Part shown: positions 35,134-47,650 of the stretch, in pieces
Position numbering within the stretch: position 1 is the first letter of the stretch
Layout of the letters: every line of letters begins with the position of its first letter
The notes under the pieces: generated by a model
Databases searched by the model: none
The model's input: only the letters and a program-made list of their open reading frames with translations
What the model was told of the DNA's origin: nothing
Made by a program: the position numbers and the translations under genes
Origin: Kalmusia sp. IMI 367209
Taxonomy: Eukaryota > Ascomycota > Dothideomycetes > Pleosporales > Didymosphaeriaceae
Assembly: GCA_027946365.1 (NCBI GenBank)
Contig: JAPEUQ010000010.1
Location: 1,488,001-1,552,000, forward strand
DNA length: 64,000 nt
Direction: 5' to 3'

Positions 35134-37912
35134 CGCCCGCCCACTCAATATCCAGCCTCTGCGTTCCCAGAATCCGTCCCCGATGATGTCTACGTGCTCC
35201 GTCACGATGCGCGCCTTGCCTCGCTTCTTGCGCTCCTTTTCGCGCGCCGTCTTGCTCATCTGCACGGGGCGCCCTTCGTTCCCGTGCAAGCCAGGCGTCC
35301 ACGTTGCGTCGTCGACGCCGAGTACTTTCTTCGCTTTCTTGCTCTGGCCCCGGGCGTCTGCCTCTTTGGTTGCAGCATCGGCGGTGGAAGTGCGGGAAGG
35401 GGGAGACGACCAGTCGAAGCGCGCGAATTGCTCCCTCGAGCTGGCGTGCGGCGGCGGCGCGGGGAAGGAGTAGCTCGAAGGGGTGGCACGCCCGCCCATG
35501 TCTGCCGTTCTGTCGCGCTCACGCTCGTGTGAGTGTACCGAGGCCGATGGTGGACTGGGGGGAATAACAGGATTGACGATCAGGCTTTCCATGACGCCGT
35601 GGCCGGACCCCCGGGTGGGTGGGGGACTCGCGCTCCACGGCTGCGGCTCAGACCCCATGACGGAGCTGCGGATTGTGCTGTCGTCGTAACCTGTCGGCGG
35701 GCTGGGGAGCTCCTTCATCGTCATGAGGGGCTGCGGGGGTGTGCGTGGTCGCCCTCCGGGCCCTCTGTGCGCGGCAGTGTTCGAGAGTGCACTGCCGCTA
35801 GCGCCGCTGTTGTTTGTAGCTTCGGCCTCTTGGCGTAGGAGGGCGTAGGACTTCTGCGATGGGAGGGAGAGTTTGCGCGGCGAGGCGTTGACCGGGATCG
35901 AGGAGATGCGGAGGGGAATTTGGGGTGGAGCGCGATTCGCGAGGCCGAGGTCCAGGACGGACATGCTGGGGCTACGCTTGGGAGAGGGGCGGTACGGTGG
36001 TGCGGCGGCGTTGGGTGGGCGCGCGGAGAGCGAGGCGCTGGCTGAGTGAGAGATGGGTTTTACGGGGCGCTTGGAGTTGGATGTTGTCCGGGAGGGGACT
36101 GCGGCTGGCTTTGCTGGATAGGGCGACGGGAGAGGTGAGGTGTTGGTGTGAGCGATCGGGTTTGGAGGGTTGAGCGAAGGTGGTGGTCGGGTGCTGGGTT
36201 TGAGAGTTGGTGGCGGGAGGGGATGGGTGTTAGGGCTGGTAGTGGGTGGCGGACGGCGGAGCCGTTTGCATGTGGAGATACGGGTGAGAAGGTGGAAGGG
36301 TAGCCGACAGAAAACTTTTCTTCGAAAGCCTCTGTGAATGTGGACATCGGGATTGATGGTGGTGATGGTGACGGTGGGGGTGAAGCGTCTGGCGTCGAGG
36401 AAGTGGAGAGAAAAGTCGGGCCCCTAGGCGTTGACGCTGTCGATGCGCCCGAAGCGGGCGAAGAGCGGAAGAGATCTTGTTGTGTTCGTTCCAATGGTTG
36501 AGACATGGGTCTCGTTATCGATTTCGGCGTCGCCTGCTGTATAGGAGATTTGGTAGGTGTCGGTGATGATTGTGTTGACGTCGGGAAGAACTATGACGTT
36601 GAGCGGCTGGTGTGTATGAGATTAGGAGATGAACTTTACATCTCGATAGAGCACGCTGCCCTTCTTGAAAATCTCGGGTTCGTTGTTGTAGTTGATGCCA
36701 AAGCGAGAAAACAATATCTCGTTCTTGTCCGCAGAGACGGTGCCGGAGAGTTCTTTCTCTGCCGTTCGATTTTCAAGGCCGCCTTGCTGCACGAGAGCCC
36801 AGAAGGTAGTGTTGTAAAGATTATTTATATGGCCTGTGCGGAGTGAGCGACACATGTCCAAGCTGAGATCCGACGTGGGGGGAAATCTGGTGCTGTTGTG
36901 ATGCATAGTCATTTTGGGACAGCGACCAGTCACAGTGAACTTACAGTCAGCTTGCCGCCAGCTCAGGTAGTCTCTTAAATTAGTATTGCTGGGGTAGCAT
37001 ACGGCTCGTCCGTCGAATGAAGGCAGAGGAGGCGTCAGGGGTGCTTCGGGAAAGTACTTTGGCCATCCAAACACATAGTTTGCCGTAAAGGTCGATACAA
37101 TGGTGGTCACGAGCTTGCTAAATCTCATTAGCAACCTGACGTCGCACGCACCCCACACTTTTATATGTCCGTGAGAGATAGGGATGATGGATAATGTCCG
37201 TACCTTGCCCGTCTCTCAAATAGCATACAATCCTTGTGGAAGACAAAACTGTACCACCTGTCAGCTGAAGTCTCCTCGAAACGTAGCGCCCACGTGCAAA
37301 ACACAGACAGCATAAGACATGTCCTGCAGAACCCTAATGTCTACCATACGCCCAACGGTAGAGCGAGGGGGGAGGGGCAAGGGAACGCATACCTGAATTC
37401 GTCGCTCTGGCCGTAGGCTAATACGAGGTCCGGCAGATCTTTCATGACGGCCTCAGCCGCCACGTTCATCAAGTCCAGGGCACGGCGGTCATTAGGCTTG
37501 ACGAAGTTGTACTTGGTGGTGAGTCTACGGTGGCGAACATATCAGCACACGTCGGGTAATATCGAAGTCGCTTCTCGAAACGCGGATAAGGTATCCGTGT
37601 ATGCGGCCCAGGTCAGAAGCGGAGCCAAGCGGCCAATGGGAGAAGCAGGAATGGGAATGACAGAAAGAGCTGAACAGGTAGGGGGGTGAAAGTGTGAGAG
37701 CGGACGTACTTCGTGAAGCCCCGGCCATCGATGCGCACGACGATGAAGGTATTCGGCAGCAGATGGTCAGGCTGCTCGAAGGAGCGCACGTATTGGTACC
37801 TAGCGTGCTCGTCAGTGCCGTCGCTTGAATGGTTCCCCTGCGGCAGACCGCGCTCGCAGGCGCACACGTCGGGGCGCTTGCGCCTATCTTGGACTTACTT
37901 GGAGTTGGCCAT
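35128..37912 (-). CDS. THG1: THG1 tRNA-His guanylyltransferase with large low-complexity insertion
   Basis: Thg1 adds the essential G-1 to tRNA-His. Exons: 37899-37912, 37710-37799, 37393-37524, 37204-37248, 36945-37117, 36640-36833, then 36590 leftward. The joins give [20 protein letters not shown]. The catalytic elements RIDGRGFTK and YGQSDEFS are intact, as are [34 protein letters not shown] and [15 protein letters not shown]. The usual C-terminal segment ([19 protein letters not shown], then [16 protein letters not shown]) lies far downstream at 35128-35270. Between YRD and that segment are about 430 codons of Pro/Ser-rich sequence. They lie in two frames that must be joined somewhere between about 36300 and 36060, by an intron (candidate GTATCT donor with a CTAAC branch) or a 1-nt indel. 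The total is near 700 residues against 237-300 in the family. The core is secure; the insertion model is uncertain. Confidence 0.82.
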
Positions 37913-39268
37913 TCAGACGGGCTGCAAGCGTCACCTCTCGCCAGCGTCGGCGTCGCACAGCATGGCAGACCAGCGTCCAGGCCGCGGTTTAACGTTGGGA
38001 GGGATGAGACACGGCGGGCATCGAGGTGTGGGTGTCGGGTAGTGTAGGTAGATGAGCTTGCGTGGAGGCTGAAAAAAGCTGCCTGCGCAAGACGTGGACG
38101 CCCGGGGAGGAGGGAGGGATTGCTAGCTTCGGCGGGAGGTTTCAGGAAGACGCATGTCATGCACCCCTACTACATACCTAAATATACGTGCGGTGACACG
38201 GCAGCAGCACGCACGTACGCACGCAAGCGTCCGAGAGAGAGAGAGAGCGTGTGTAGCGGGTACGGCGGTGCGTCGACTTGTGGTGGTGGTGGTCCGAAGC
38301 GGTCGTGAAAGGCTGGGGTTGGCGCCTCGCGAATTGCTTTTGTGCGGCCCGGATCCGTGTTTTAGGGCCCGAGAGGAGCGCCAGAAAGGTCCCAGGAACG
38401 AAACCACAGAGCGCCCAAGAGGACTAGCCGGGTCGCCTCTCTGCGTCGACGTGCAGATCGTCCAAAAGCCATCGCATGAGACACCACCGCAGCTCGACCT
38501 GCCCTCCAACCGCCCACCGCCCTCCGCCTACCGCCAGACACCTCGCCGCGCCCTCACCGACCACCACTTTGCTCGACGCTTCAAGGGCGGCCACGTCGTC
38601 TACGCCATGTCCCACCAGTTCCTTTGCCCCCCAAACTCCGGCCGCCCTAGACCCTCCTCAGCGTGATCCGATCCCTGGCCGCGGTACCCTCAGATCTCCA
38701 GATCGCCATAGCTCCCGCCCGTCTATCGCTGCTGGGGCATCTGCCCACTTGCCGCCCACTTCATCTGGTTTCAAGGCTGTCGAGCCCACGAACCTCGTGT
38801 CGCGAAATGCATTGCGCGACACTCAGCACTCAGCTTGACGGCGTCCCTATCCATGCTGCGAGACCTGCCCGTGAGTCAATTGGGTTCCGCGTCGCCAAGG
38901 ACGGCTGCCTTTTTCCATGCGGCTTGCATGTATTGGTGAACATGCACTCAGGAGGCTAGCTTCATCATGCACTTCTGTCCAAGGTTGGACGGCGTGACTC
39001 TCCGTCGTCCCACCCCGAACGGCCGTCAATCGCAAAATGACAGCCCATGGAACCTTCGACCAGCCAGCCCCTTTTAGCAGCCGGGAGCTCCGGTTCGTGC
39101 CAAGCACCCACCACTCTCTCATCGCGACAAACGGGGAAGAGGAAATGACGATCCAATTCATCAGCTTCTCATACACGGAAACATCCAGTCTCTACACCGT
39201 ACAAGCGCACTTTTGCACCCAAGTTCCGACCTTTCTACTCGGAACCCATCAAAGAAGCTTACCGAAGC
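37913..39268. other. intergenic 1.4 kb, no gene supported
   Basis: THG1 promoter on the left and 3' flank of the MFS gene on the right. Overlapping plus-strand frames at 38154-38666 and 38476-38838 are Pro/Arg-rich, lack domains and contradict each other, so none is called. A short GA run lies at 38233-38246. Confidence 0.45.
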
Positions 39269-42200
39269 TCACCAGCTCCCGCCTTGATGCCAATCATCCC
39301 GCTTCCTACTCCTATCCTTCTCCCTAATCAAAAAATTCAACTTCCTAATTTCCGTCCACCGACTCAATGCCCCCAACTCAAGCACGCTCATCCTTCGCAT
39401 CTTTCCCGACGGAGTCCCAATAACCACCGCCTTCCACTCGCTCCCCCTCCCCTCCTTCTCCAATTCTTTAAACTCCTGCCACGCCGCCGTATCACGCCTG
39501 GTGCCGAAGGTATGATTCGGTATGACCTGGACTTCCTTGAAGCGCCACAGGACGAGCGTGAGCAGAAGCGTCAGAAAGAGCAGGATGCCAGCCGTGACGC
39601 CCGTCGACGCCTGCGCGCCAATGTGCCGCGTCATGATTCCGCCGACCTCGGTGGCAACGGCTGCGCCGACAAAGGCCAACGTTTGGGCTGCAAAAATGCC
39701 GGCGCTGACGCGAGGGAAGGAAGAGTAGTTTGTGCGGCGGCGGCGGTCCTGCACCGCCATGCTTTGCAGTCTGTGCCGTGTGTTCACGCCAGGCTGGAGG
39801 TCGCAGGTATCGAATGTCTCCATGATCAGGCCGTGACATTCTGCGATGGCGAGGATCGACAGGAAGCCCACGGCGCCCGCGAAGACAATGGGTACCATGA
39901 AGGGCTTCGGACGGCCAGCGGAGGAGACGGTGTAGGCGAGACCCATGAGTGGAAGCACGAGGGTGAATAGGCAGCGTCGAATGAGGTGGCTGGACCAGCT
40001 GACTTGTTTTTGGAACGTCATGCTGTCTGTTCGGAAAGGATTCTTGCGTTCGCGGGACAAGATGCCAGCTTTAGTCAAGGGGATGGCGAGAAGGGCGCCG
40101 ATGGCAATGGACATCACACCGAGGCCGACGTACTGTGAATGCCATTTATAGTCGCGGGAGAGGAGTGCTCCGAGCAGAACGATGACGAGCACGATTTGCG
40201 CGTAGATCCAGCCGAGATAGAGTGACAAGACGAGGAAGCCGGGTTGACAGAGCATCATAATCGATAGTTTGAGGCCGGCCCATACCTCCTCGAACCAGTA
40301 CTTGGGTCCTTCGGTCGAGACGTGGAGTTTGATCTCGCCCCGAGCAACGCGTCGGGTGATGTAGTTCTCATCTCGGTCGTACACCTCCGTAACAGAGCGA
40401 CGATAAGCAGATCGTCGCGTCTCTGGTGCCAAGACGTTGAGAACGAGAGCTACAGCAAGGATCATGATGGTGATGTAGAAGCCCCAGTCAGGAGTCAGTG
40501 AGTCGATCACTCCGGCACCGATCTGGAAACCTCCGGCGAGCGAGCCGATCCAGCACCAGGACCAAATACCCAGCCACATTCCCATACCACCACCGTGTCG
40601 CCGAACGTCACTTGCCACAGTGAACTCTTGGTGGGGGTGCTTGCTTTGTAGCGAAGCGCCGAACAGATCAAGCAGGACGCTGATAAAGTTGACGTTGGCA
40701 AAACCCAGAACAAGGCCTGTAAAAGCACGGGCGATGAGTAGGCCGGTACGAAAGCGAGCGTTGCATGGTGAGCGTTTCTGGCTGACGACGAGTGCTTGTG
40801 GAAATTGAAGCGGCATGGCGAGAGCCAATGAGGCGAGGATGTATGGTTTGCGGCCATGGAGAAGAGGAAGAGGCCAAGAGACCAAGGTCGAGATTGCAAG
40901 TCCAAAGAATAGACTGCGCTCATGTTAGCGTGGCTCAGATTTAACAGTCTAGCATACTAACACAACATTGCCAATGATCACACGATGACGTTCGTCTGCC
41001 AGCATATACTGGATGCGCGGAACCTCTCCAGCCTGTATCATGTAAGAAAGAACAGTGCATGTCAGCATAGCATGTACTCACGTAAATGCCTATAATGATG
41101 CCGAGTACGGCTGTGTTGGCACACGCAATCAAGGCAGTGACTCTCTTCTTTCCAGTGGACCAGTTTCTAGCGATAGGCTGTCTACGATGATGGCGCCGAA
41201 GGCTGAATGTATGATGGTGGGCCGAGTCTCTCACATGGAGCTCTTCTCCATACCGCCTTATGCCGTCCGGCTTTCCAGCGGCGTGCAGATCTTCCTCGTC
41301 AAACGAGGTGTCGAGTTGACTAAGATCGGAAAATCTATTGTGTCGGTGTCTGTGCAATGATCCGGATCTTGTATCATCGCTGCGGCAGCTCCGATGATGC
41401 CTGTGACGTCGGCGACAAAAGTCGGCGCTGGTCCTGCGTTGGCGCGATCGTCCACGAGAATGTGAGCGAGATATAGTTGGACGCAAAACGTGATCAACAT
41501 GATCTCGGGACGCCGTCACAATGGGTTCAGGCGGCAGTAATTGGAGAAGATCACTTCCAGAACTGAAAGGAGACCGCCGTCCGCCACACGATTTTGACGA
41601 AGAGGATGAAGAAGAAGATGGTGCTGACGAGTAACGGCGATGGCAGTCGTGACGGCCATCGTGATGGTGCTTGAGATCCTTTACATTGCGGTAAGCCCAG
41701 TCGATCGTCTCTGACTCTCTTTGCTCAACGTTACGCAGCTGTGCCAAAATTGTTGGTGAATCTACATGGTTGACAAGATCCTCGAACAGAGCGACAGGAT
41801 GCGTACTTATTTCAGAGCTAAGATGACTCACCTCTTCGGAAAAGACCTGCAGCGGCGATGAACTCTTCATCAAATGTCGAGCAGGTTCTGTAGAGGCATC
41901 CCGAACAGCAAAACTAGCATCCTCGATGATTGCATATATCTCTTCAACGTGTTCAGGTCGCTCCGTGTATTCTGCTGTTATGACGGCATCATCGACGAGT
42001 TCTTCCAATCCTTCAATCGCATTGCTGAGTCTTCTCTGACTGGCGCGTTCGAAGACGCTAGGGCGTGGGACTGGTTGACTCGGCGATCTCTGCACGGATT
42101 TGACGATCCTCGGCGGAGACGCGTACACGTTTCGCTCAACTAGTCGAAGAATGGAATCTGGCGTTTCGATTCGCTCGAGATAATCTGGAACAGGGGCCAG

Positions 42201-42626
42201 GCCGTCGGCTCTGAGACGGGCGTCCACAAACATGTCTTCGGGTTCTTCTACATGTACGATCGATAGGCGTTTCCTCGGCTCATGCGAAGTGAAAGGATCA
42301 GTTGAGGTCGGTGCTGATCGCGCTTCCGATGGGTGACGAATCTTTGACCCTTTGACCCTTGTCACAACACCACCAGGTCCAGCTGAGGATGTAAGTGGCT
42401 TAGACTCAATGGTTAAGGATTCTAGCGTACCCTGCCTCGACGAAGGTGATACGCTTGGGTCGCGCTTTGGGGTGGAAGCATGACCCGGAGGCGAGACCAT
42501 CGGCGAGGATGCAATAGAAGACTTGCCATCCAGCCAGGGAAGCTTCTTCCGAGTAATACCAGGCACCATCCTATCGAAATTCCTTGTAACTGGTTTTAAG
42601 CTGTGGTACTCGATTTTCGCCGCCAT
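39269..42626 (-). CDS. MFS transporter with 515-residue N-terminal extension
   Basis: Exons 41082-42626, 40962-41032 and 39269-40913, with introns of 49 and 48 nt. Phases agree, giving 1086 residues. The first 500 residues are hydrophilic, with Ser/Pro-rich stretches, a poly-Ser tract, and an Arg/His/Ser-rich segment (SRSHSRGRSRQRRTS). The transporter begins after RNWSTGKKRVTALIACANTAVLG. The splices create GIYV-AGEVPRIQYMLADERH and GNVV-LFFGLAISTLVSWPL. The MFS loop signature LLHGRKPYIL and RTGLLIARAFTGLVLGFANV follow. About twelve membrane segments can be counted, with a central loop near YDRDENYITRRVARGE and a cytosolic C-tail. The substrate cannot be deduced; related fungal MFS proteins are annotated as polyamine or drug transporters. 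The ORF opens with TTG, so I use the first ATG (MAAKIEYH). Confidence 0.83.
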
Positions 42627-43965
42627 GTCGCTGCTTCTATGCAAAAATCGTTGTAGCAGGTCACAAGGTTTGAGCGCTAGGCCGGAACTGTGCCACCGTG
42701 CACTTGAGACGGGTTCAACCCTCCAAAGATATCCCCTCGAGTTTTATGGCGGGCGGGGACGTGTATGGAGCGGCCTGTTGGGGTTTCGTGGGGAAGGTAT
42801 CGGCGATGTCGTAAGAGAGTTCGAGATAAGGCGAGAGAGGACCAGCTTCGAAAGAGGTGCGGTACAAAAGAGGGAGAAGAACGAGAAAGAACTGAAACGA
42901 AGCTGGTCGTGGAAAAGCAAAGCGTGAGGGGTATAGGCGATATGGGAGATATGAATGGGATGTTGTTGAGAGGATGGACGAGATTGCCAGTATGTGTCAT
43001 TGTTGCTGTTTTGCTAGCTGAGGGTAGCTGTTTCCTTCGTTGCGTTACAAATGCTAGTCGCACTTGCTGATTAAAGTAAGAGCATTTATTAAGTCACAAA
43101 TAATGATAACTCCCGTTTCGATGTGCGAAAATCCAGGTGTCCTAGCTTCTTTGCCTTTGGTAACCACATGAGTCGTATCTGATCTATCGACTATCATCCG
43201 TGCAATATTACCTGCTACGAAGGCATACCATAGAAAATCAGAGGCAAGAGGCTGAGTAGGAGGATGGATATAGAGGGGTGCCTTTAGAGAAATATATCAA
43301 TGTGCTAGGCGAACGGTCGCCACAGTATGCAGTGTTTGCGCAAAAAGAGAGAATGTAATGCACTTGGTCGGTCTCTGTTAAATCCTTGGCTCGAGTATAA
43401 GCAGCGACCTTACAGCCTTGGACTAACTGGAAGCTATGTGAATGTCTGCATTACCTGTACAGTAGCCTTGAACATTTGTCGTTACCCATCAAACCGTAGC
43501 AACCATTGGAACCCATCAAACGAGATAGCAATGGGTACGTGCCTGTTTGATCTCGTTTACATGTCAGCGGATGGGGATCCCCTCACATCGGGTAGCCTCG
43601 CAAATTCGAACAACACTGTATTTTCAGTTGAATCTGCATTTTGTAACGTATGGCTCAGATATCTGCTTGCATCACAGGCCACTCGGTGACAAGGCAAATA
43701 TGGGTAGGCTTGTATAGGTTAGCCCATCCATGACTAGTGCCTCATTAACCAATCACGTATGCCAAGATGTGAGAGATCTGCTAGTACAGGAACTTCGTAC
43801 AGTGTCACAGTGAGCACACGACACGTCTTAGCCTCGTCAATATCCTTGATTGGCACAACCTCCGCATGGAATCGATTTCCATTCTTGCTGCACTCAATGG
43901 AGAGTACCGCGGAAACCGCTTTAACTGCTATTGGAGAAGCAACAAGTAAATCGTAGGTCGTCCGA
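42627..43965. other. intergenic 1.3 kb
   Basis: MFS promoter on the left. No supported gene. A minus-strand 86-codon frame at 43734-43994 overlaps the regulator's first exon and has no recognised domain. Confidence 0.5.
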
Positions 43966-46078
43966 ATGGCATAGAGCGCACAACATAGTGACACATCAGG
44001 CAGATGTGAACGATGCCGACGTCGAAAGGTAAATTTGCTTGTAGTGTCGACGTATGTATCTTCTTTGACTGAAGTTGTAGATCAAATGCGACCGTCGGCA
44101 GCCTTGCTCAAGATGCTACAAGGCGAAAGTCGAGTGCCACCGTTCCGGTAGTGGAGAGAAACAGAGGTAGCAAGCTCCTTACATGAAAATGAGAGTGTCA
44201 CTGATACAATCTCAGACCAATTCCACGAAGCCATGTCCAAGCACTTGAAGGCCAGATTACCTCGTTGAAGCTATTCATTCGGCGATTAGCTATGGCGAAC
44301 GCCCAAGACAGAGACACCATGTTATCTGGGATCAAACTAGATGCAGAGGGAGCTATCGAGTTTGATTCAGTCCGCGACGCTCTTCTAAATGAACACGGTA
44401 AAGACGAATTGCAATCAGTGCTAGCAAGGGCTCGAGCAGGGAGACTGCGCAAGTCACGTACCGACAGTTCTTCACAGTTCTATGGACCAACAAGCCTCTT
44501 CCAGATGCAATTGGTCTCTGAAGCGAATGAGACATTGAAGAACCTCGCGACCATACCTGTGAATGTGGAGGGAAATGCTGGGATGCAAACAATCGAATTA
44601 CCAATCGATGAATCAAGTCCACGAAACGATGTTTTTCCTTACGCTCCGCATGACGAAATACCTCAATCTCTAATGTCGAGCTTCTTTAAAGAGCAGTATT
44701 CGTACAATATGTGCGTGTATCGCGAACGTTTCCTTCGAGATTACGATACTGGCGCGGGCCCATACTACTCTGACCTTCTCTTTTGCGCAATTTGTGCTAC
44801 AGGGGCCATAGCAAGCGAAGATGCACTGCAAAGGAGTCTATCCTCTATTTTCGCAAACCAAGCTCAAACTCTTCTCTACTCATCTTTAGACAAGCCTACG
44901 CTCACTACACTCCAGGCTCTGATACTTCTGGGCTACTTGGAGATTGGCCATGGGCGGCTGTCAAAGGGCTGGCTCTTTTGCGGTATGGCCTTCCGCCTAG
45001 CTCACGAAATGGGATTGCATTTAGACCCAGTTAATTGGCAAGGTGTAAGCGATTCGCAAATCGAAATGGAGATCAGACGGCGTGTATATTGGGCAGCATT
45101 CGATGCTGATAAGCAATTGAGCCTATATTTCGGCCGCCCTCCAGCGTTATACCCGCACGAGTCTGACGTACGGAACACTATACACATACCCTACCCACCA
45201 GATTGGGAAGGACTGCTTGATACGTACATTGCGAAAGGAACTTCTATCACCGCTTACGAAGACGGCATTGCGTTGGCTGGCACTTTATTTATCGAGTAGA
45301 GCTTAGCAAGATCAGGCATACCATGGTTACAGAGCTCTTCGAGAACCGTCGGAAGCATTTCGATGGGTCATTTCTGGCCAACACCGCCCGCCAAATACAT
45401 GTTGCTCTTACCAAATGGCTATCCGCCTTACCCGGGAAACTGCATTGGAATCAATGGAGTGTTGGCCAGGTTCCGGCCTACACTTTACATCTACAGTAAG
45501 TCTTCTATATCGCCCTGAAAAATTTTTGAGCTAATTGTTAAACTCACAGTATGCTCTTCCACACTACTATGATCCTGCTTCATCACCCTCCGCGGAAATC
45601 ACTCCAATTACCAAACGAATCCACCATTGAGGACATGGAAACTTGCAACGAGTCTTTAAGGGCCATACTCAAACTCATGAGGACTTATGCTCGGTATTAC
45701 AGTTTTCGATATCTACCACTCGATTTTGTACATACCCTTTCAACGGCAGCTAGCATTCTTCTTATACAGCGAGACCTAGGTGACTGTTTAGACGAGCTGA
45801 ATACATCCAAGCCACTTGATACGGTCTTGTCGGCCATGGATAAGATACAATACACATGGCCCTGTGTCGCAGAATTACGCACAAGCCTAGTGCATGAAAT
45901 ACATAGGCCGACAGTAACGTCACCATCTTTGGAGGATGTGAACACCGAGTTCATGGCCATACCTCTGGATTCCTATGGCGCATTGTGGAATGATATGCCA
46001 CAATTGGACAATTATATTCCTGCAGCTGCTCTTGGCCATTTGATCACCGACGACTTCCTTATCGACCAGTTCTCGTAG
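43966..46078 (+). pseudogene. Zn2Cys6 fungal transcription factor, disrupted
   Basis: Reconstructed exons: 43966-44028, 44081-44166, 44216 to about 45495, and 45550-46078. The first two splice to an exact zinc cluster, CERCRRRKIKCD...PCSRCYKAKVEC (C-X2-C-X6-C-X5-C-X2-C-X6-C). The third starts PIPRSHVQALEGQITSLK, the usual linker and coiled coil. The fungal-specific regulatory domain follows (GYLEIGHGRLSKGWLFCGMA, RRRVYWAAFDADKQLSLYFGRPP), then LHMLFHTTMILLHHPP after the last intron. Two lesions are visible. In-frame TAG is codon 3 (43972-43974) after the only good ATG, and a 5-nt insertion TAGAG at 45297-45301 gives a stop and frameshift between FIE and LSKIRHTM. An unseen upstream exon spliced at GGCATAG could bypass the first stop but not the second. 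Possibly the regulator of the adjacent 5-oxoproline genes. Confidence 0.78.
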
Positions 46079-47650
46079 GGTGAAGATACAATGACTTGAT
46101 TCTTATACATAGAACAATATTTTAGTAACCTTATGGGTAATCATTTTATCGTTCACTTTACCCTTTGCAACGTATACATACTTAGATACCTCTTTGTGTC
46201 GACCTTCTTAGCACAATGAAGTATTACTGATTATCTTCGCTATACATACTACTCTTCGTCGATAAGTACCTATAGAATTAGTCTGATAGTTTTGAGTTGG
46301 CTGAACTCTCCGGGTACTTTCTCTTATATTCTACAACGTTTCGCAAACTCACGAGACGTGAGTCCTTGCTCTTCGATATGCTACCTGCTACCGTTTAGCA
46401 GGGATTGACGGACTTCCACCATCGTCATGGGCGACCATGTTTTCTACGATACGGAGATAGGTTTTCGATCGCAATACTAACATTCGGTTTGGTCAGATCA
46501 TAGCTCCTGCGCGGCGTTATAGCAACATCCCTTCACCATACAGTACAGTCTCCATCATTGGCCAAGCAGATCTAGTGATCCATGGATAGCTAAGAGGTTT
46601 CACAATACATGCTGTTGGTTAGAATGATACGAAAACCCTATTGAAGCATAGTTTACTTCAAGGCGAAGCCTCATTAGATATATAACGCTAGAGTTGCTGA
46701 TTGGAGGTAAATAAGGAGATGATTTACCGAATGGATCTGATGATGGCATGTCGACAACTACGCATGTCGGCTTTGAATATGCAATCCTCTCTTTTTTTTA
46801 AACCGTGGGGATGAGAAAATCGATATCTTGAAAGCCTTTAGGTTCACCTGGCACTTCCTTTACGGAATAGCCCTTGTTTGTCTCGTTGATCTTACCCCAA
46901 GGGTCCTCTAGCCAGACCAAGTACAATGTACCCAACCAATTTGACATCTGAAGACGCCATGTTGACTTCGTGAGAGTAGTAAGATGAGAAGAGAAAAAGT
47001 ATCTCAAGACAGTATTAAGAGCAAATGTTAAACCAACCAAATTAACTCTTCATTGTAATTTTTTTTTTCGATAAACTTGAAGGTATCTGAAGATTCCTTC
47101 TCCCACTGGTATGAATGGAGGTGGGGAGCGCTCCGCGCCCTGTCTAGATGAGCTTAGCGCAATTCAGTACCGGGCCCGAACTGATTCAGATGCAGCTATG
47201 GCAACGGACTTCCACCCCCCGTTCTTCAGATGTCTGCAATCTTGCTCTCCACTCTTACCTCAACCATCATCGTAGTCGTGCAGCCTCTGCGTGAACCCAA
47301 AGAACGCCCCTGAAATGATTATTAGCCAGCCGTATCTTGTGTATCGTAAGGTTGGGCCAGCCACAGGCAACTGCGTTATGTGTACAAGACTGTCTCATAA
47401 CTGACGGTCTGACCTTTCATGGTTCTTCAGCCTTCCAATCGAGTTCAAAGCCCGAGAAACTTTTCCGCTTCAACCACTTCATTGGCCATTCACCTTCTTC
47501 TATCATCATCCCTTGTGTCAATGCTAACATCGAGAAAGATTTAGCGCTCAAAGCCATACATTGATTATGAAACCAGTATTGAGGCACAGTACTTGAGCGT
47601 TCCGGTTCATCTCCTGGGTGGTATTCTCGTTCTTCGCTGGTACTTGATGA
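46079..47650. other. intergenic 1.6 kb, no gene supported
   Basis: Moderately AT-rich with only short frames. No recognisable domains, RNA genes or repeats beyond homopolymers. Confidence 0.5.

Noticed and set aside
35128..35964. Separate 278-codon gene starting [14 protein letters not shown]
   Set aside because: Its C-terminus is the conserved Thg1 tail and the frame is open far upstream of that Met, so it is treated as part of THG1.
38154..38838. Overlapping Pro/Arg-rich plus-strand frames of 120-170 codons
   Set aside because: Several frames are open at once because of GC composition; none has a domain, signal or splice support.
43734..43994. 86-codon minus-strand frame overlapping the regulator's first exon
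   Set aside because: It looks protein-like but has no family match I can name and conflicts with the well-supported zinc-cluster exon.
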